A stretch of DNA of 32,883 bases from Hoeflea sp. (GTDB lineage: Bacteria > Pseudomonadota > Alphaproteobacteria > Rhizobiales > Rhizobiaceae): the NCBI RefSeq assembly GCF_030682515.1, contig NZ_JAUXOD010000101.1, positions 1 through 32,883 of the forward strand, read 5' to 3'. Shown in pieces: positions 14,284-22,844 of the stretch; position 1 is the first letter of the stretch, and each line of letters starts with the position of its first letter. The notes under the pieces were generated by a model that saw only the letters and a list, made by a program, of their open reading frames with translations, did no database searches and was not told where the DNA came from. Position numbers and translations under genes: made by a program.

Positions 14284-16796
14284 CGACACCCGCCAAGCCC
14301 GATCCCGTGGCGCTGCACAAGGCGCTTTCCGAGGCCTGGGGCACGAAACCTGGCCTCGGGCAGCTGGCGGCCGTCAACCACACCTCGATCGGCAAACGCT
14401 TCATGGTGACGGCCGCGGTGTTCTTCGTCATCGGCGGGCTGCTGGCGATGCTGATCCGCACGCAGCTTGCCACGTCGCGCAGTCCGTTCATGGAGGAGGG
14501 GACCTACGCGCAGGTCTTCACCATGCACGGGACGATCATGATGTTCCTGTTCGCCATCCCGATGCTGGAAGGTGCTGCCATCTATCTGCTTCCCAAGATG
14601 CTGGGCGCGCGCGACCTCGCCTTCCCGCGGCTGACCGCCTACGGCTACTGGTGCTATTTGTTCGGCGGGACGATGCTGCTGATGGCGCTGCTGTTCGGCG
14701 TGGCGCCGGATTCGGGCTGGTTCATGTACACGCCACTGTCGAGCAGCACCTATTCGCCCGGCATCAATGCGGATGTCTGGCTGCTCGGCGTGACCTTCGT
14801 CGAGATTTCCGCCCTGTCGGCCGCCGTCGAGATCATCGTCTCCATCCTCAGGCTCCGGGCGCCCGGCATGTCGCTCGAACGCATGCCGATCTTTGCCTGG
14901 TACATGCTGGTGGTGGCGGGCATGATGCTGGTGGGCTTTCCGCCGCTGATCCTGGGCTCGATCCTGCTCGAAGCCGAGCGGGCCTTCGACCTGCCGTTCT
15001 TCGACCCGACCCGCGGCGGCGATCCGCTGCTGTGGCAGCATCTGTTCTGGCTGTTCGGCCATCCCGAGGTCTACATCATCTTCCTGCCGGCAGCCGGCAT
15101 GGTCTCGACCTTCCTGCCGGTGTTTGCCGGCCGGCCGCTCGCGGGCTACCGCGCGGTCGTGGTCTCGGTGATCTCCATGGGATTCATCTCCTTCGGACTG
15201 TGGGTGCATCACATGTACACCGTGGGCATCCCGCATCTGGCGCTTGGCATCTTCTCGGCCGCCAGCGCGCTGGTGACGATCCCCACGGCGATCCAGATCT
15301 TCGCCTGGCTGGCCACGCTCGCCCACGGCCGGCCGCGCCTGAGCATACCCATGCTCTATGTGTTCGGCTTCCTGTTCGTCTTCATCCTGGGCGGGCTCAC
15401 CGGCGTGATGCTGGCGATGGTTCCGTTCGACTGGCAGGCGCATGACACCCATTTCGTCGTGGCGCATCTTCACTATGTGCTGGTCGGCGGCTTCGTCTTT
15501 CCGCTGCTCGCGGCCGCCTATTACTGGCTGCCGCACCTGACCGGCCGGTTCCCGCTGCCGCAGCTGTCGAAGGCGGCGTTCTGGCTGATCTTCATCGGCT
15601 TCAACGTGACGTTCTTCATCATGCACCTGACCGGATTGCGCGGCATGCCGCGGCGGGTGCATGTCTATCCGCAGGAGCCGGGGATGGAGCTGTTCAATCT
15701 CGTCTCCTCGCTCGGCTCCTTCGTCATGACCATCGGCTTCGCGCTGGTGCTCGTGGATTTCGTGCTGCAGGCCCGGTTCGGCCGCCATGCGGGGCGGAAC
15801 CCTTGGAAGGCGGGAACGCTGGAATGGGCGATGCCGACGCCGCCGCCGTCCTACAATTTCGCCTCGCTGCCAGCCATTGACGCGCGCGCCGACCAGCTCG
15901 ACCCCGATGCGCTCGGGCCGCAGCTGGCCGCAGGGAAGGGGTATCTCGGCTTCGTGCGCCACGGCCAGATGGAGACCCTGGCCGTGGACCCGGTCAGCGG
16001 GCGGCTCGAGCAGATCATCGTGTTGCCGCGATCAACCTTCCTGCCGCTTCTGACCGCGCTGGTGACGGGCGTCTTCTTCCTGCTGATGCTGGCCAAGCTC
16101 TATGCGCTGGCTCCGCTGGCGCTCCTGGGCGTGGCGGGGATGTTCCTCCTCTGGACGCGGGCGACGGGCGCGAGGGAGGATCTGCCGGCTCTCGACGCGG
16201 GCCGCGGAGAACAGGCGCCAGTGCATTTCCAGAGCCGCGGCGCGCCGTCGGAATGGGCGATGGTGCTGACGCTCACGGCCAACGCCACACTCTATGCGTC
16301 CCTGCTGTTCGGCGGGCTCTTCCTCTGGGTGTCGGCGCCTGGCTGGCCGGCTGAGCCAACCCCCTTCAAGACCAACGTCCTGCTCCAGGTCCTCGCGCTC
16401 GGCGCTCTGGCGGGGACGCTCTTGGCCTCCCGCCGGAGCCTGCGCGCCGGGGCCGAGGGTCGCATCGGCTGGCTTGCGGTTCTCGCCGCGTCGCATTTGG
16501 CGGCGGCAGTCCTGTTCGGCCTGATGGCCCTTGAACTGGTGCCGTTCAACACCCAGCATGCCCTGTTCGCCGTGATCTTCGCGGTCTACTTCTATGCCGG
16601 GTTTCATTCCCTGCTCGGCGTGCTCTTCGCGCTCTACGGCGTCTGGCGGGTCCTGAGCGGCCATGTCTCCGCCGTGCGGGATCTCGATCTGCGCATCGGG
16701 GCGCGGTTGCACACCTATGCGGCGTGTGCGGGCATCCTTGCGGTGGTGTTTGTCTGGCAGCTTTTGATGCTGGGCTCCGGGGGGGCGCCGGCATGA
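14280..16796 (+). CDS. ctaD: Cytochrome c oxidase subunit I fused to subunit III
   Basis: An 838-residue fusion. The subunit I part (to about residue 600) has heme a ligands H83 and H398, heme a3 ligand H396, and CuB ligands H261 (GHPEVY, with Y265 and E263), H310 and H311. The C-terminal part, from about residue 655 (SEWAMVLTLTANATLYASLL onward), has several helices typical of subunit III. Two residues differ from well-studied A-type oxidases: the K-channel lysine is glutamine (Q339 in PTAIQIFAW), and the D-channel asparagine seven residues after D112 is threonine (T119 in RDLAFPRLT). The enzyme reduces oxygen at the inner membrane. ATGA overlaps on both sides tie it to coxB and the next small gene. 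Confidence 0.92.
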   Translation: MTTPAKPDPVALHKALSEAWGTKPGLGQLAAVNHTSIGKRFMVTAAVFFVIGGLLAMLIRTQLATSRSPFMEEGTYAQVFTMHGTIMMFLFAIPMLEGAAIYLLPKMLGARDLAFPRLTAYGYWCYLFGGTMLLMALLFGVAPDSGWFMYTPLSSSTYSPGINADVWLLGVTFVEISALSAAVEIIVSILRLRAPGMSLERMPIFAWYMLVVAGMMLVGFPPLILGSILLEAERAFDLPFFDPTRGGDPLLWQHLFWLFGHPEVYIIFLPAAGMVSTFLPVFAGRPLAGYRAVVVSVISMGFISFGLWVHHMYTVGIPHLALGIFSAASALVTIPTAIQIFAWLATLAHGRPRLSIPMLYVFGFLFVFILGGLTGVMLAMVPFDWQAHDTHFVVAHLHYVLVGGFVFPLLAAAYYWLPHLTGRFPLPQLSKAAFWLIFIGFNVTFFIMHLTGLRGMPRRVHVYPQEPGMELFNLVSSLGSFVMTIGFALVLVDFVLQARFGRHAGRNPWKAGTLEWAMPTPPPSYNFASLPAIDARADQLDPDALGPQLAAGKGYLGFVRHGQMETLAVDPVSGRLEQIIVLPRSTFLPLLTALVTGVFFLLMLAKLYALAPLALLGVAGMFLLWTRATGAREDLPALDAGRGEQAPVHFQSRGAPSEWAMVLTLTANATLYASLLFGGLFLWVSAPGWPAEPTPFKTNVLLQVLALGALAGTLLASRRSLRAGAEGRIGWLAVLAASHLAAAVLFGLMALELVPFNTQHALFAVIFAVYFYAGFHSLLGVLFALYGVWRVLSGHVSAVRDLDLRIGARLHTYAACAGILAVVFVWQLLMLGSGGAPA

Positions 16797-17128
16797 GGAT
16801 GCTGAGCGCGCAAACCAGGCCGCTGGCGATGCTTCTGGCGGGATTTGTGCTGTGGGCCGGGGCGTTTTTGCTGATCTACTTCACGCAGGCGACCGGGTGC
16901 AGCCTTGGCTGGCAGGAGATCGAGGTTTTCGGGGGGCTCACCTTGCAGCGCGGTTCGCTGGTGGGGCTCTATCTGCTGGCCTGCGGGATGCATCTCGGGC
17001 TGATCGCGGGCTTCGGACGCGGCGATGCCGGCTCGTTTACCCATCGCACCGGCCGCCTTCTCTCCATCGCGGCCCTCGGGGCCAATGTCTTCTGCTTTGG
17101 AGGCGTGCTGTGGCTGACGACCTGCTGA
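16793..17128 (+). CDS. Small membrane protein of the oxidase operon
   Basis: A 111-residue protein with three hydrophobic segments (LAMLLAGFVLWAGAFLLIYF, GSLVGLYLLACGMHLGLIAG, LSIAALGANVFCFGGVLWL). It is not recognised as a named subunit. Its ATG overlaps the end of the subunit I+III gene, so it is almost certainly co-translated. Oxidase operons often encode a short accessory membrane protein like this. A role as a small oxidase subunit or assembly factor is inferred from position only. A second ATG two codons later is equally possible. Confidence 0.7.
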   Translation: MRMLSAQTRPLAMLLAGFVLWAGAFLLIYFTQATGCSLGWQEIEVFGGLTLQRGSLVGLYLLACGMHLGLIAGFGRGDAGSFTHRTGRLLSIAALGANVFCFGGVLWLTTC

Positions 17129-17190
17129 GGGCCGCGTCCGGCGTGACCCGATCGACATCGAAACCCTTGTCGAAGCGGTGAGGACCCAGT

Positions 17191-17622
17191 TTATTGGGTC
17201 GACATGTGACGCTGGCCGTCCTCGGGTCCATGGTCGTGAGAGCCCACGCCCGTATCGGGCGCGTTGCCCGGGGACTTGTCGATCAGATCCATCAGCAGAT
17301 CGGCCAGTCGGTCATAGTCGAGCGGTTTGGCCAGGCAGGTCACGGCATCGCCGAGCCGCGCAGACTGCGCCGCGGTGCTGCCGCCCAGCGCCACGATCGG
17401 GATTGCCCGCCGGCGAAGGGACAAGGCGATCCCCTGCGTCGTGAGGTCAGGTCCATGCAGGTCGAGAATGGCGGCTTCGCAGGGATGGGACTGCGGCCAG
17501 GTCCGTTGCTCGTCCGGTTTCATCGGCACAACCGCGAAGCCCCGGGCTTCCAACTCGCACAGCATGTCCACGACCAGCATGGGTTCGTCGGCAACAAGCA
17601 GAATCGTCGGGCTTCTATCCAT
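17191..17622 (-). CDS. Stand-alone response-regulator receiver protein
   Basis: A 143-residue single receiver domain with no output domain. The acidic pocket is D12-E13 (LLVADEPML), the phospho-acceptor is D54 (AILDLHGPDL), and the conserved lysine is K99 (CLAKPLD). The position normally held by Thr or Ser appears to be glycine (IVALGGST), which is unusual. The chosen ATG has GGAGG seven bases upstream, and the frame before it is not receiver-like. Single-domain receivers often act by binding a partner protein or as phosphate sinks. No histidine kinase gene is adjacent. The C-terminal 20 residues (HDHGPEDGQRH) are His/Asp-rich. Confidence 0.78.
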   Translation of the reverse strand: MDRSPTILLVADEPMLVVDMLCELEARGFAVVPMKPDEQRTWPQSHPCEAAILDLHGPDLTTQGIALSLRRRAIPIVALGGSTAAQSARLGDAVTCLAKPLDYDRLADLLMDLIDKSPGNAPDTGVGSHDHGPEDGQRHMSTQ

Positions 17623-17855
17623 GGGCAGGCCTCCGTCATCAACAATCGACAGTGCAAGAGCGCGTCCATTGCCGGAAATCCACCCCCCAACAGATGTCAA
17701 GGTAAACTCACCGCCCGCCGGTTTAAAGCCCCCGGTTGTGCTGGAGGCGCAAGCAGAGCCGGTATCTGACTTTTAGCCACTTGCAAAATAATCACCACTT
17801 ACTAACTTGTAGCAGCAATGCAGGTCTGGCTTTTATCAGCGCAGGGGTTCAGCAC

Positions 17856-18074
17856 ATGTACCGCGAGAGAAACGAGCGTCTACAGATCATGGTGTCGCCT
17901 GAAGAACTGAGCGCGCTGGACGACTGGCGCTTCTTGCAGCGGATGCCCAGCCGCGCCTCGGCCGTGCGCGAGCTGCTGCGCCGCGGCCTTCGCGCCGAAG
18001 GGGTGGAGATTGCAGAGGCGCATGAGAAGTCGAGCGACTTCGGCGTGCTTGAGAAACGCACGGACGGTCAGTAG
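17856..18074 (+). CDS. Small ribbon-helix-helix-like protein
   Basis: A 72-residue basic protein. ERLQIMVSPEELSALDDWRF and SRASAVRELLRRGLRAEG give the strand-helix-helix order of a ribbon-helix-helix domain, a DNA-binding fold of small regulators and antitoxins. The ATG is preceded by AGGGG at good spacing. The 230 bases before it, toward the divergent receiver gene, contain an AT-rich patch around 17765-17815 that could hold promoters, but none is clear. No toxin gene is adjacent, so a plain regulator is more likely than an antitoxin. Target unknown. Confidence 0.68.
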   Translation: MYRERNERLQIMVSPEELSALDDWRFLQRMPSRASAVRELLRRGLRAEGVEIAEAHEKSSDFGVLEKRTDGQ

Positions 18075-18086
18075 CCGGGGGCAATC

Positions 18087-18118
18087 GCCGCGGCCCCATC
18101 CTGCGGGGCTGCCGCGGC
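18087..18118. terminator. Hairpin between convergent genes
   Basis: GCCGCGGCCCC pairs with GGGGC...CGCGGC, leaving a three-base bulge and a short loop, and CTCTTT follows on the plus strand. It lies between two converging small genes and could end both transcripts. Confidence 0.55.
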
Positions 18119-18122
18119 TCTT

Positions 18123-18476
18123 TCAGGCGTCGGTGACGAGACCACGCGGACCCTCGGCTGCGGCATCGGATTCCAGGACGACGTGGTAGAGCTTGTCGTC
18201 GCGAAAGGCGCTGGCGAAATCGGTGGTGGTGCCGTCGCCCGGCTTTGCGCCGATGTCGAGAAAGTCGATCTCGGCCGCAGCCGCGACAATACGGGCGTCA
18301 GCGGGCGACAGGGCCCTGACCCGGACTTCGCCGTGACCAGGCGCATTGTCCCATCGCGGATCGTTCGGCGCGGCGCTTGGGATCAGCCGATAGATCTTCA
18401 GGTCTCCGCCGAGTTGATCGGCACGCGCTGTCATGTCGAGGGTTCCGACCGTCGGCTGAGCTGGCTTGTCGTGCAT
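18123..18476 (-). CDS. Hypothetical cytosolic protein, 117 residues
   Basis: Not recognised. The protein is soluble, has no signal peptide or membrane segment, and is mildly acidic. It contains the segments DQLGGDLKIYRLIPSAAP, GEVRVRALSPADARIVAAAA and FRDDKLYHVVLESD, which suggests an alternating strand/helix fold. The chosen ATG (MHDKPAQP) has GAGGAA nine bases upstream; the frame continues 52 codons upstream in R/P-rich sequence that looks non-coding. Neighbours (small regulator, glycine-zipper lipoprotein) do not suggest a function. Confidence 0.62.
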   Translation of the reverse strand: MHDKPAQPTVGTLDMTARADQLGGDLKIYRLIPSAAPNDPRWDNAPGHGEVRVRALSPADARIVAAAAEIDFLDIGAKPGDGTTTDFASAFRDDKLYHVVLESDAAAEGPRGLVTDA

Positions 18477-18588
18477 GATCTCGGTTCCTCTTCTGGGCGT
18501 CTTATCGTCACGGAGAACGGTTGAGCAGCGCCGGCGTGTGGCCGTTCTTCCGGGGCCGGCGGCGGGTGCCGGCCCCAGAGGGAGGGGA

Positions 18589-18843
18589 TTACTGGCAGGC
18601 GGCCTGGTAACGGCGGCCGTTGCGGTCTTCATAGATGCAGACGCCGGGTTCGCTGGCGCGGCCGATCAGATTGCCTGCAACGGCACCAACTGCGCCGCCG
18701 ATCACTGCGCCTTGCAGCGGGTTGCTGGCGACCACGGCGCCAACCGCGGCACCCGAGGCGCCGCCGATCGCTGTGCCGCGCTCGGTGGCTGTGCAGGCGG
18801 TGAGTGTCAGGGCGGCGAAGGCCACGACGAGAAGTTTAGTCAT
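18589..18843 (-). CDS. Glycine-zipper lipoprotein
   Basis: An 84-residue small lipoprotein. The signal peptide ends in the lipobox LTAC with the modified cysteine near residue 17. The mature part is glycine/alanine-rich with repeated GxxxG spacing (GTAIGGASGAAVGAVVAS and GAVIGGAVGAVAGNLIG), the glycine-zipper pattern of outer-membrane-associated small lipoproteins. The tail GVCIYEDRNGRRYQAAC carries two cysteines that could form a disulfide. The role is probably structural, in the envelope; family members are often stress-induced. It is followed by a 205-base gap toward the CBS-domain gene in which I see no gene. Confidence 0.82.
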   Translation of the reverse strand: MTKLLVVAFAALTLTACTATERGTAIGGASGAAVGAVVASNPLQGAVIGGAVGAVAGNLIGRASEPGVCIYEDRNGRRYQAACQ

Positions 18844-19048
18844 TGGAATGCTCCTTTGGTTACCAGGGTCAAACCCCTGACACTGGCAAAGGTTTCATCC
18901 TCGCCCGATTTATTTCGGGGCGGAAGCGATTGCTGGCCGGCTGCGGGCGCGTTGGCGCACCCGGCGCGGCGCGAAACCGGAGTTCAACGGTAGCCATGCG
19001 GTCCAGGGGAGCGACGCGGGAACCCTGGCGCATCGATGCCTCAGCGTC

Positions 19049-20116
19049 TCACCTGTCGGCATCGCTTTGCGACGGGGCGCCGGAGGAGATTCTGGCATGC
19101 CGTTCGTTCCAGCGTTTGCGGGCATAGGCCTGCAGGTCGGCCACGCCGTCGAGCTCATCGACGATCTCTTCGCCGATCAAGGTCTCGATGAGGTCTTCCA
19201 GCGTGACAATGCCCTCTGTTCCGCCATAGGCATCGACCACGAGCGCGACATGACGGTCGTTGTGGACAAGGGTGTCGAACAGATCCTCGAGCGACATGGT
19301 CGCGAACACGCTGCCCAGGTCGCGCCTGAGACGGGACAGCCGCTTTTCGGCGTTGCCGTCGAGCGCCTCGAACAGCAGGTCGGTCTTGAGGATGAAGCCG
19401 GTCACGGTGTCGATCGAGCCGTCATAAATCGGGATGCGGGAAAACCTGAGCTCCTGCTTGCGGGCAACCGCCTCGCCGACGGTCGTGGCCTGGTCGAGCG
19501 CGAAGATCACCGTCCGGGGCGTCATGATGTCCTCCACGGTCAGGCGGTCGAACCTCAGCAGATTGCCCACCAGCTTGGAATCGCCGTGATCGATCACCCC
19601 CTCGCGGTGGCCGATATCGGCCATGGCGGCGATTTCCTCGCGGCTGATCGGCGACTGCAGCCTGCCGCGCGACAACAGGCGGGTGATGGCCTGCGACAGT
19701 TTCACCAGCGGCCACATCGACCAGATCAGCACCGGCAGGATGCGCGCCGCCACCGGCGCGAAGCTTTTCCAGTACATCGCGCCAAGCGTCTTGGGGATGA
19801 TTTCCGAAAACACGAGGATCAGGAGCGTCAGCACCGCCGAGAAGATGGCGATCGACGCCTCGCCGAAGACGATGGCCGCCTGGGCGCCCGCGCCGGCCGC
19901 CCCGACGGTGTGGGCGACCGTATTGAGGCTGAGGATCGCCGCGAGGGGACGGTCGATATTGTCCTTCAATTCGTTGATCTTCTCCGCCATGCGCGGACGG
20001 GAGACCTTGATGGTGGCTGTGTAGGTCGGCGTGATGCTGAGCAGGCATGCCTCGAGGAGCGAACACAGGAAGGACACGCCGATGGCGAGCGCGATGTAGA
20101 GTGTCAGGAGCGTCAT
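19049..20116 (-). CDS. CNNM/CorC-family membrane protein with CBS domains
   Basis: A 355-residue protein of the DUF21-CBS (CorC/HlyC/CNNM) family. The N-terminal DUF21 region has about four membrane helices (LTLYIALAIGVSFLCSLLEA; IAIFSAVLTLLILVFSEIIP; VAARILPVLIWSMWPLVKL) and contains the E-I-I-P-K-T-L motif typical of the family. Two CBS motifs follow: VEDIMTPRTVIFALDQATTV and the segment around FATMSLEDLFDTLVHNDRHV with VVDAYGGTEGIVTLEDLIET. Members are linked to magnesium/cobalt resistance and transport. The usual extra C-terminal CorC_HlyC domain is absent. The start has AGAGG at good spacing. Ion specificity is not evident. Confidence 0.88.
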   Translation of the reverse strand: MTLLTLYIALAIGVSFLCSLLEACLLSITPTYTATIKVSRPRMAEKINELKDNIDRPLAAILSLNTVAHTVGAAGAGAQAAIVFGEASIAIFSAVLTLLILVFSEIIPKTLGAMYWKSFAPVAARILPVLIWSMWPLVKLSQAITRLLSRGRLQSPISREEIAAMADIGHREGVIDHGDSKLVGNLLRFDRLTVEDIMTPRTVIFALDQATTVGEAVARKQELRFSRIPIYDGSIDTVTGFILKTDLLFEALDGNAEKRLSRLRRDLGSVFATMSLEDLFDTLVHNDRHVALVVDAYGGTEGIVTLEDLIETLIGEEIVDELDGVADLQAYARKRWNERHARISSGAPSQSDADR

Positions 20117-20325
20117 TGTCGACCTCTGGCTCGCTCACAAATGGCTTGCGCGCAGTTCGAGCCCCTCACCACGCATGCAGGCCAACGCCCCGACAAGGGT
20201 TTTGTTCCGACCCGCGCCATCCCGTGCGCCGCGCCCCATGGCGCTCATGACCCGGCGCCGCTGATACTTTAAAATGGGAACAATTCTCCCGGCGCCGCGT
20301 TTGAAATCAAAACCGGGAGGTGAAC

Positions 20326-21060
20326 GTGACGTTACTGACACGCCGCGCAGCGTTGAACATCTTGCTGCTGGGAGGCACCGCGCTTGCCGCGCCAGCGGTT
20401 TTCGCCCGGGAGATGGGGCGCGGGGAGGGGATGCCGTGGAAGCCCTTCACGGGAGCGGTTCCCTATTACGGGACCGGGACAGAACGCTTCTTCACCGCCG
20501 CCGAGCGGACGGCTGTCGCGGCGATCTGCGCCCGGCTCATCCCCAGCGACGACGACGGTCCCGGCAGCACCGAAGCCGATGTCGTCACGTTCATCGACCG
20601 GCAGATGGCGGGCTTCTACGGCCGCGGCCAGACCTGGTACATGAAGGGTCCGTTCGCCAAAGGCGCGTCAACCCAGGGCTACCAGAGCGAACATGCGCCG
20701 GCGATGCTCTACCGCCTGGCGCTTTCGGAACTCGACCAACATTGCCAGCAAGCGCATGGCGCGGGCTTCGCCGAGCTGCCAGTCGCCGATCAGGACGCGA
20801 TCCTTGCGGCCCTCGACGACGAGGAACTCACCTTCGAGAGCGTTTCGGCCAAGACCTTCTTCGACCTGATCCTCGAGAACACGATCGAGGGCTTCTTTGC
20901 CGATCCGATCTACGGCGGCAACCGGGACATGGTCGGATGGCGCTATGTGGGCTTCCCCGGCGTTCGCTACGACTACCGCGACTTCGTCAACCACAACGGA
21001 TCTCCGATCCAGCTCGAACCGGTCAGCCTGACGGGCGGGCCCGGCTGGTCAAGAAACTAG
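20326..21060 (+). CDS. Gluconate 2-dehydrogenase-type subunit 3 (gamma), Tat-exported
   Basis: About 244 residues. The N-terminus TLLTRRAALNILLLGGTALA followed by APAVFA is a twin-arginine signal peptide with cleavage near AxA. The body (FFTAAERTAVAAICARLIPS, DVVTFIDRQMAGFYGRGQTW, ENTIEGFFADPIYGGNRDMV followed by GWRYVGFPG) is the signature of gluconate 2-dehydrogenase subunit 3. This small chaperone-like subunit carries the FAD catalytic subunit through the Tat system. GTG at this position has GGGAGG five bases upstream and is preferred to a GTG six bases earlier that overlaps it. It is the first gene of the three-subunit dehydrogenase operon. Confidence 0.9.
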   Translation: MTLLTRRAALNILLLGGTALAAPAVFAREMGRGEGMPWKPFTGAVPYYGTGTERFFTAAERTAVAAICARLIPSDDDGPGSTEADVVTFIDRQMAGFYGRGQTWYMKGPFAKGASTQGYQSEHAPAMLYRLALSELDQHCQQAHGAGFAELPVADQDAILAALDDEELTFESVSAKTFFDLILENTIEGFFADPIYGGNRDMVGWRYVGFPGVRYDYRDFVNHNGSPIQLEPVSLTGGPGWSRN

Positions 21061-21083
21061 ACTGACTGATCGAAGGGACAATC

Positions 21084-22844
21084 ATGACCAAGCAAATGCC
21101 AGGCGTCGATGTCGTGTTGGTGGGGTTCGGCTGGACCGGCGCCATCCTCGCCGAGAAGCTGACCGCGGCCGGGCTGGAGGTGCTGGCGCTCGAGCGCGGG
21201 CCCTGGCGTGACACGCCCACGGATTTTCCCACGACCTTCGCCCAGGACGAGCTGCGCTTCTACTGGCGCCACGCCATGTTCCAGGAAGCATCGCAGGAAA
21301 CGCTGACCTTTCGCAACAATGGCGCCCAGGACGCCCTGCCGATGCGGCGGTGGGGTTCGTTCCTGCCCGGCACCGGCGTCGGCGGCGCCGGCGTCCACTG
21401 GAACGGCCAGACCTATCGTTTCCTGCCGTCCGATTTCGTCGCCCGCAGCCACAACGAGGAGCGCTACGGCGCGCTGCCCGAGGACATGACCATCCAGGAC
21501 TACGGCGTGACCTATGAGGAGCTGGAGCCGCATTTCGACTATTTCGAGAAGATCTGCGGGATCAGCGGACAGGCCGGCAATGTCAATGGCGCGCGCGTCG
21601 AAGGCGGCAATCCGTTCGAGGGCATGCGCAGCGACCATTACCCGAACCCGCCCATGCAGATGACGTTCTCGCAGGACCGGTTTGCCGCTTCGGCGAAAGA
21701 ACTGGGGCTCAACCCGTTCCCGGTTCCCTCCGCCAACATGTCCCAGGCCTATGTCAACCCGCTCGGCATGCAGCTTGCCCCCTGCACCTATTGCGGCTTC
21801 TGCGAGAAATACGGCTGCGGCAACTACTCGAAAGCCACGCCGGAAACCACGCTCATTCCGGCCATCATGCGGCGGCCGAATTTCACGTTGCGAACGCTCT
21901 GCGAGGTGCTGTCGGTGGAAAAATCCGCCGACGGGTCGCGCGCGAAGGGAGTCACCTATGTCGACGCCCACGGCGAGAGCTTCTTCCAGCCGGCCGAAAT
22001 CGTCGTGCTGTGCGCCTATCCGCTGCAGAACACGCGGCTGCTGCTGCTCTCCGGCATCGGCCAGCCCTACGATCCTGCGACAGGCGAGGGCGTGGTCGGC
22101 AAGAACTACTGCTACCAGGTGATGTCGTCGGTCAACGTGTTCTTCGAGGACGAATACACCAACGGCTTTGTCGGCGCCGGCGCCCTCGGCATGGCTGTCG
22201 ACGAGTACAATGGCGACAATTTCGACCATTCGGGGCTCGGCTTCATCGGCGGCGGCTACATCGCCTGCCACACGACCAATGCCCGCCCGATCGAAAGCCA
22301 TCCGGTTCCCGAGGGCGCGCCCAGCTGGGGAGCAGAGTGGAAGCGTGCTGTCCGACAGAATTTCCTCAAGACCACCAGCGTCGGCGTGCACGGCGCGTCG
22401 ATGGCGCATCGCAGCAACTACCTCGATCTCGATCCGACCTACACCGACCGGTGGGGCCGGCCGCTCCTGCGCATGACCTATGACTTCACCCTCAACGACC
22501 GCCGGCTGACGCGGCACCTGACCCCCGTCGCCGAGCAGATCGCCCGCGGCATGGGCGGCCGCGAGGTAAAGGTGAACACGCGCCGCGGCTCCTATGATTC
22601 GATGCCCTACCAGACCACCCACAACACCGGCGGCACGATCATGGGCACCGATCCGGCCACCAGCGTGGTCAACCGCTACGGCCAGAGCTGGGATCTCGAC
22701 AACCTGTTCATCACCGGCGCGGGCCTGTTCCCGCAGAACGCAGGGTACAATCCGACCGGGACCGTGGCGGCGCTCGCCTACTGGTCGGTCGAGGCGATGA
22801 TCACGCAGTATCTTCGCGCGCCCGGCCCGCTGGTGCAGACATGA
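21084..22844 (+). CDS. GMC-family FAD dehydrogenase, large subunit, with cysteine cluster
   Basis: A 586-residue flavoprotein. The FAD-binding motif VVLVGFGWTGAILAEKL with E at LALERG is at the N-terminus; the GMC C-terminal signature is at LFITGAGLFPQNAGYNPTGT. It has no signal peptide and should be exported with the Tat-bearing subunit. Cysteines C234, C237, C240 and C245 (CTYCGFCEKYGC) match the cluster of membrane-bound fructose and glucose dehydrogenases that hold a [3Fe-4S] centre; a cluster here is inferred. The enzyme oxidises a sugar, sugar acid or polyol in the periplasm and passes electrons to the triheme subunit, whose ATG overlaps this stop. The substrate could be gluconate, glucose, fructose or another polyol. 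Confidence 0.9.
   Translation: MTKQMPGVDVVLVGFGWTGAILAEKLTAAGLEVLALERGPWRDTPTDFPTTFAQDELRFYWRHAMFQEASQETLTFRNNGAQDALPMRRWGSFLPGTGVGGAGVHWNGQTYRFLPSDFVARSHNEERYGALPEDMTIQDYGVTYEELEPHFDYFEKICGISGQAGNVNGARVEGGNPFEGMRSDHYPNPPMQMTFSQDRFAASAKELGLNPFPVPSANMSQAYVNPLGMQLAPCTYCGFCEKYGCGNYSKATPETTLIPAIMRRPNFTLRTLCEVLSVEKSADGSRAKGVTYVDAHGESFFQPAEIVVLCAYPLQNTRLLLLSGIGQPYDPATGEGVVGKNYCYQVMSSVNVFFEDEYTNGFVGAGALGMAVDEYNGDNFDHSGLGFIGGGYIACHTTNARPIESHPVPEGAPSWGAEWKRAVRQNFLKTTSVGVHGASMAHRSNYLDLDPTYTDRWGRPLLRMTYDFTLNDRRLTRHLTPVAEQIARGMGGREVKVNTRRGSYDSMPYQTTHNTGGTIMGTDPATSVVNRYGQSWDLDNLFITGAGLFPQNAGYNPTGTVAALAYWSVEAMITQYLRAPGPLVQT

Noticed and set aside
14154-15962. A 602-codon open frame antisense to the oxidase
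   Set aside because: H/R/Q/E-rich composition typical of a GC-driven antisense frame; the sense strand has complete oxidase motifs.
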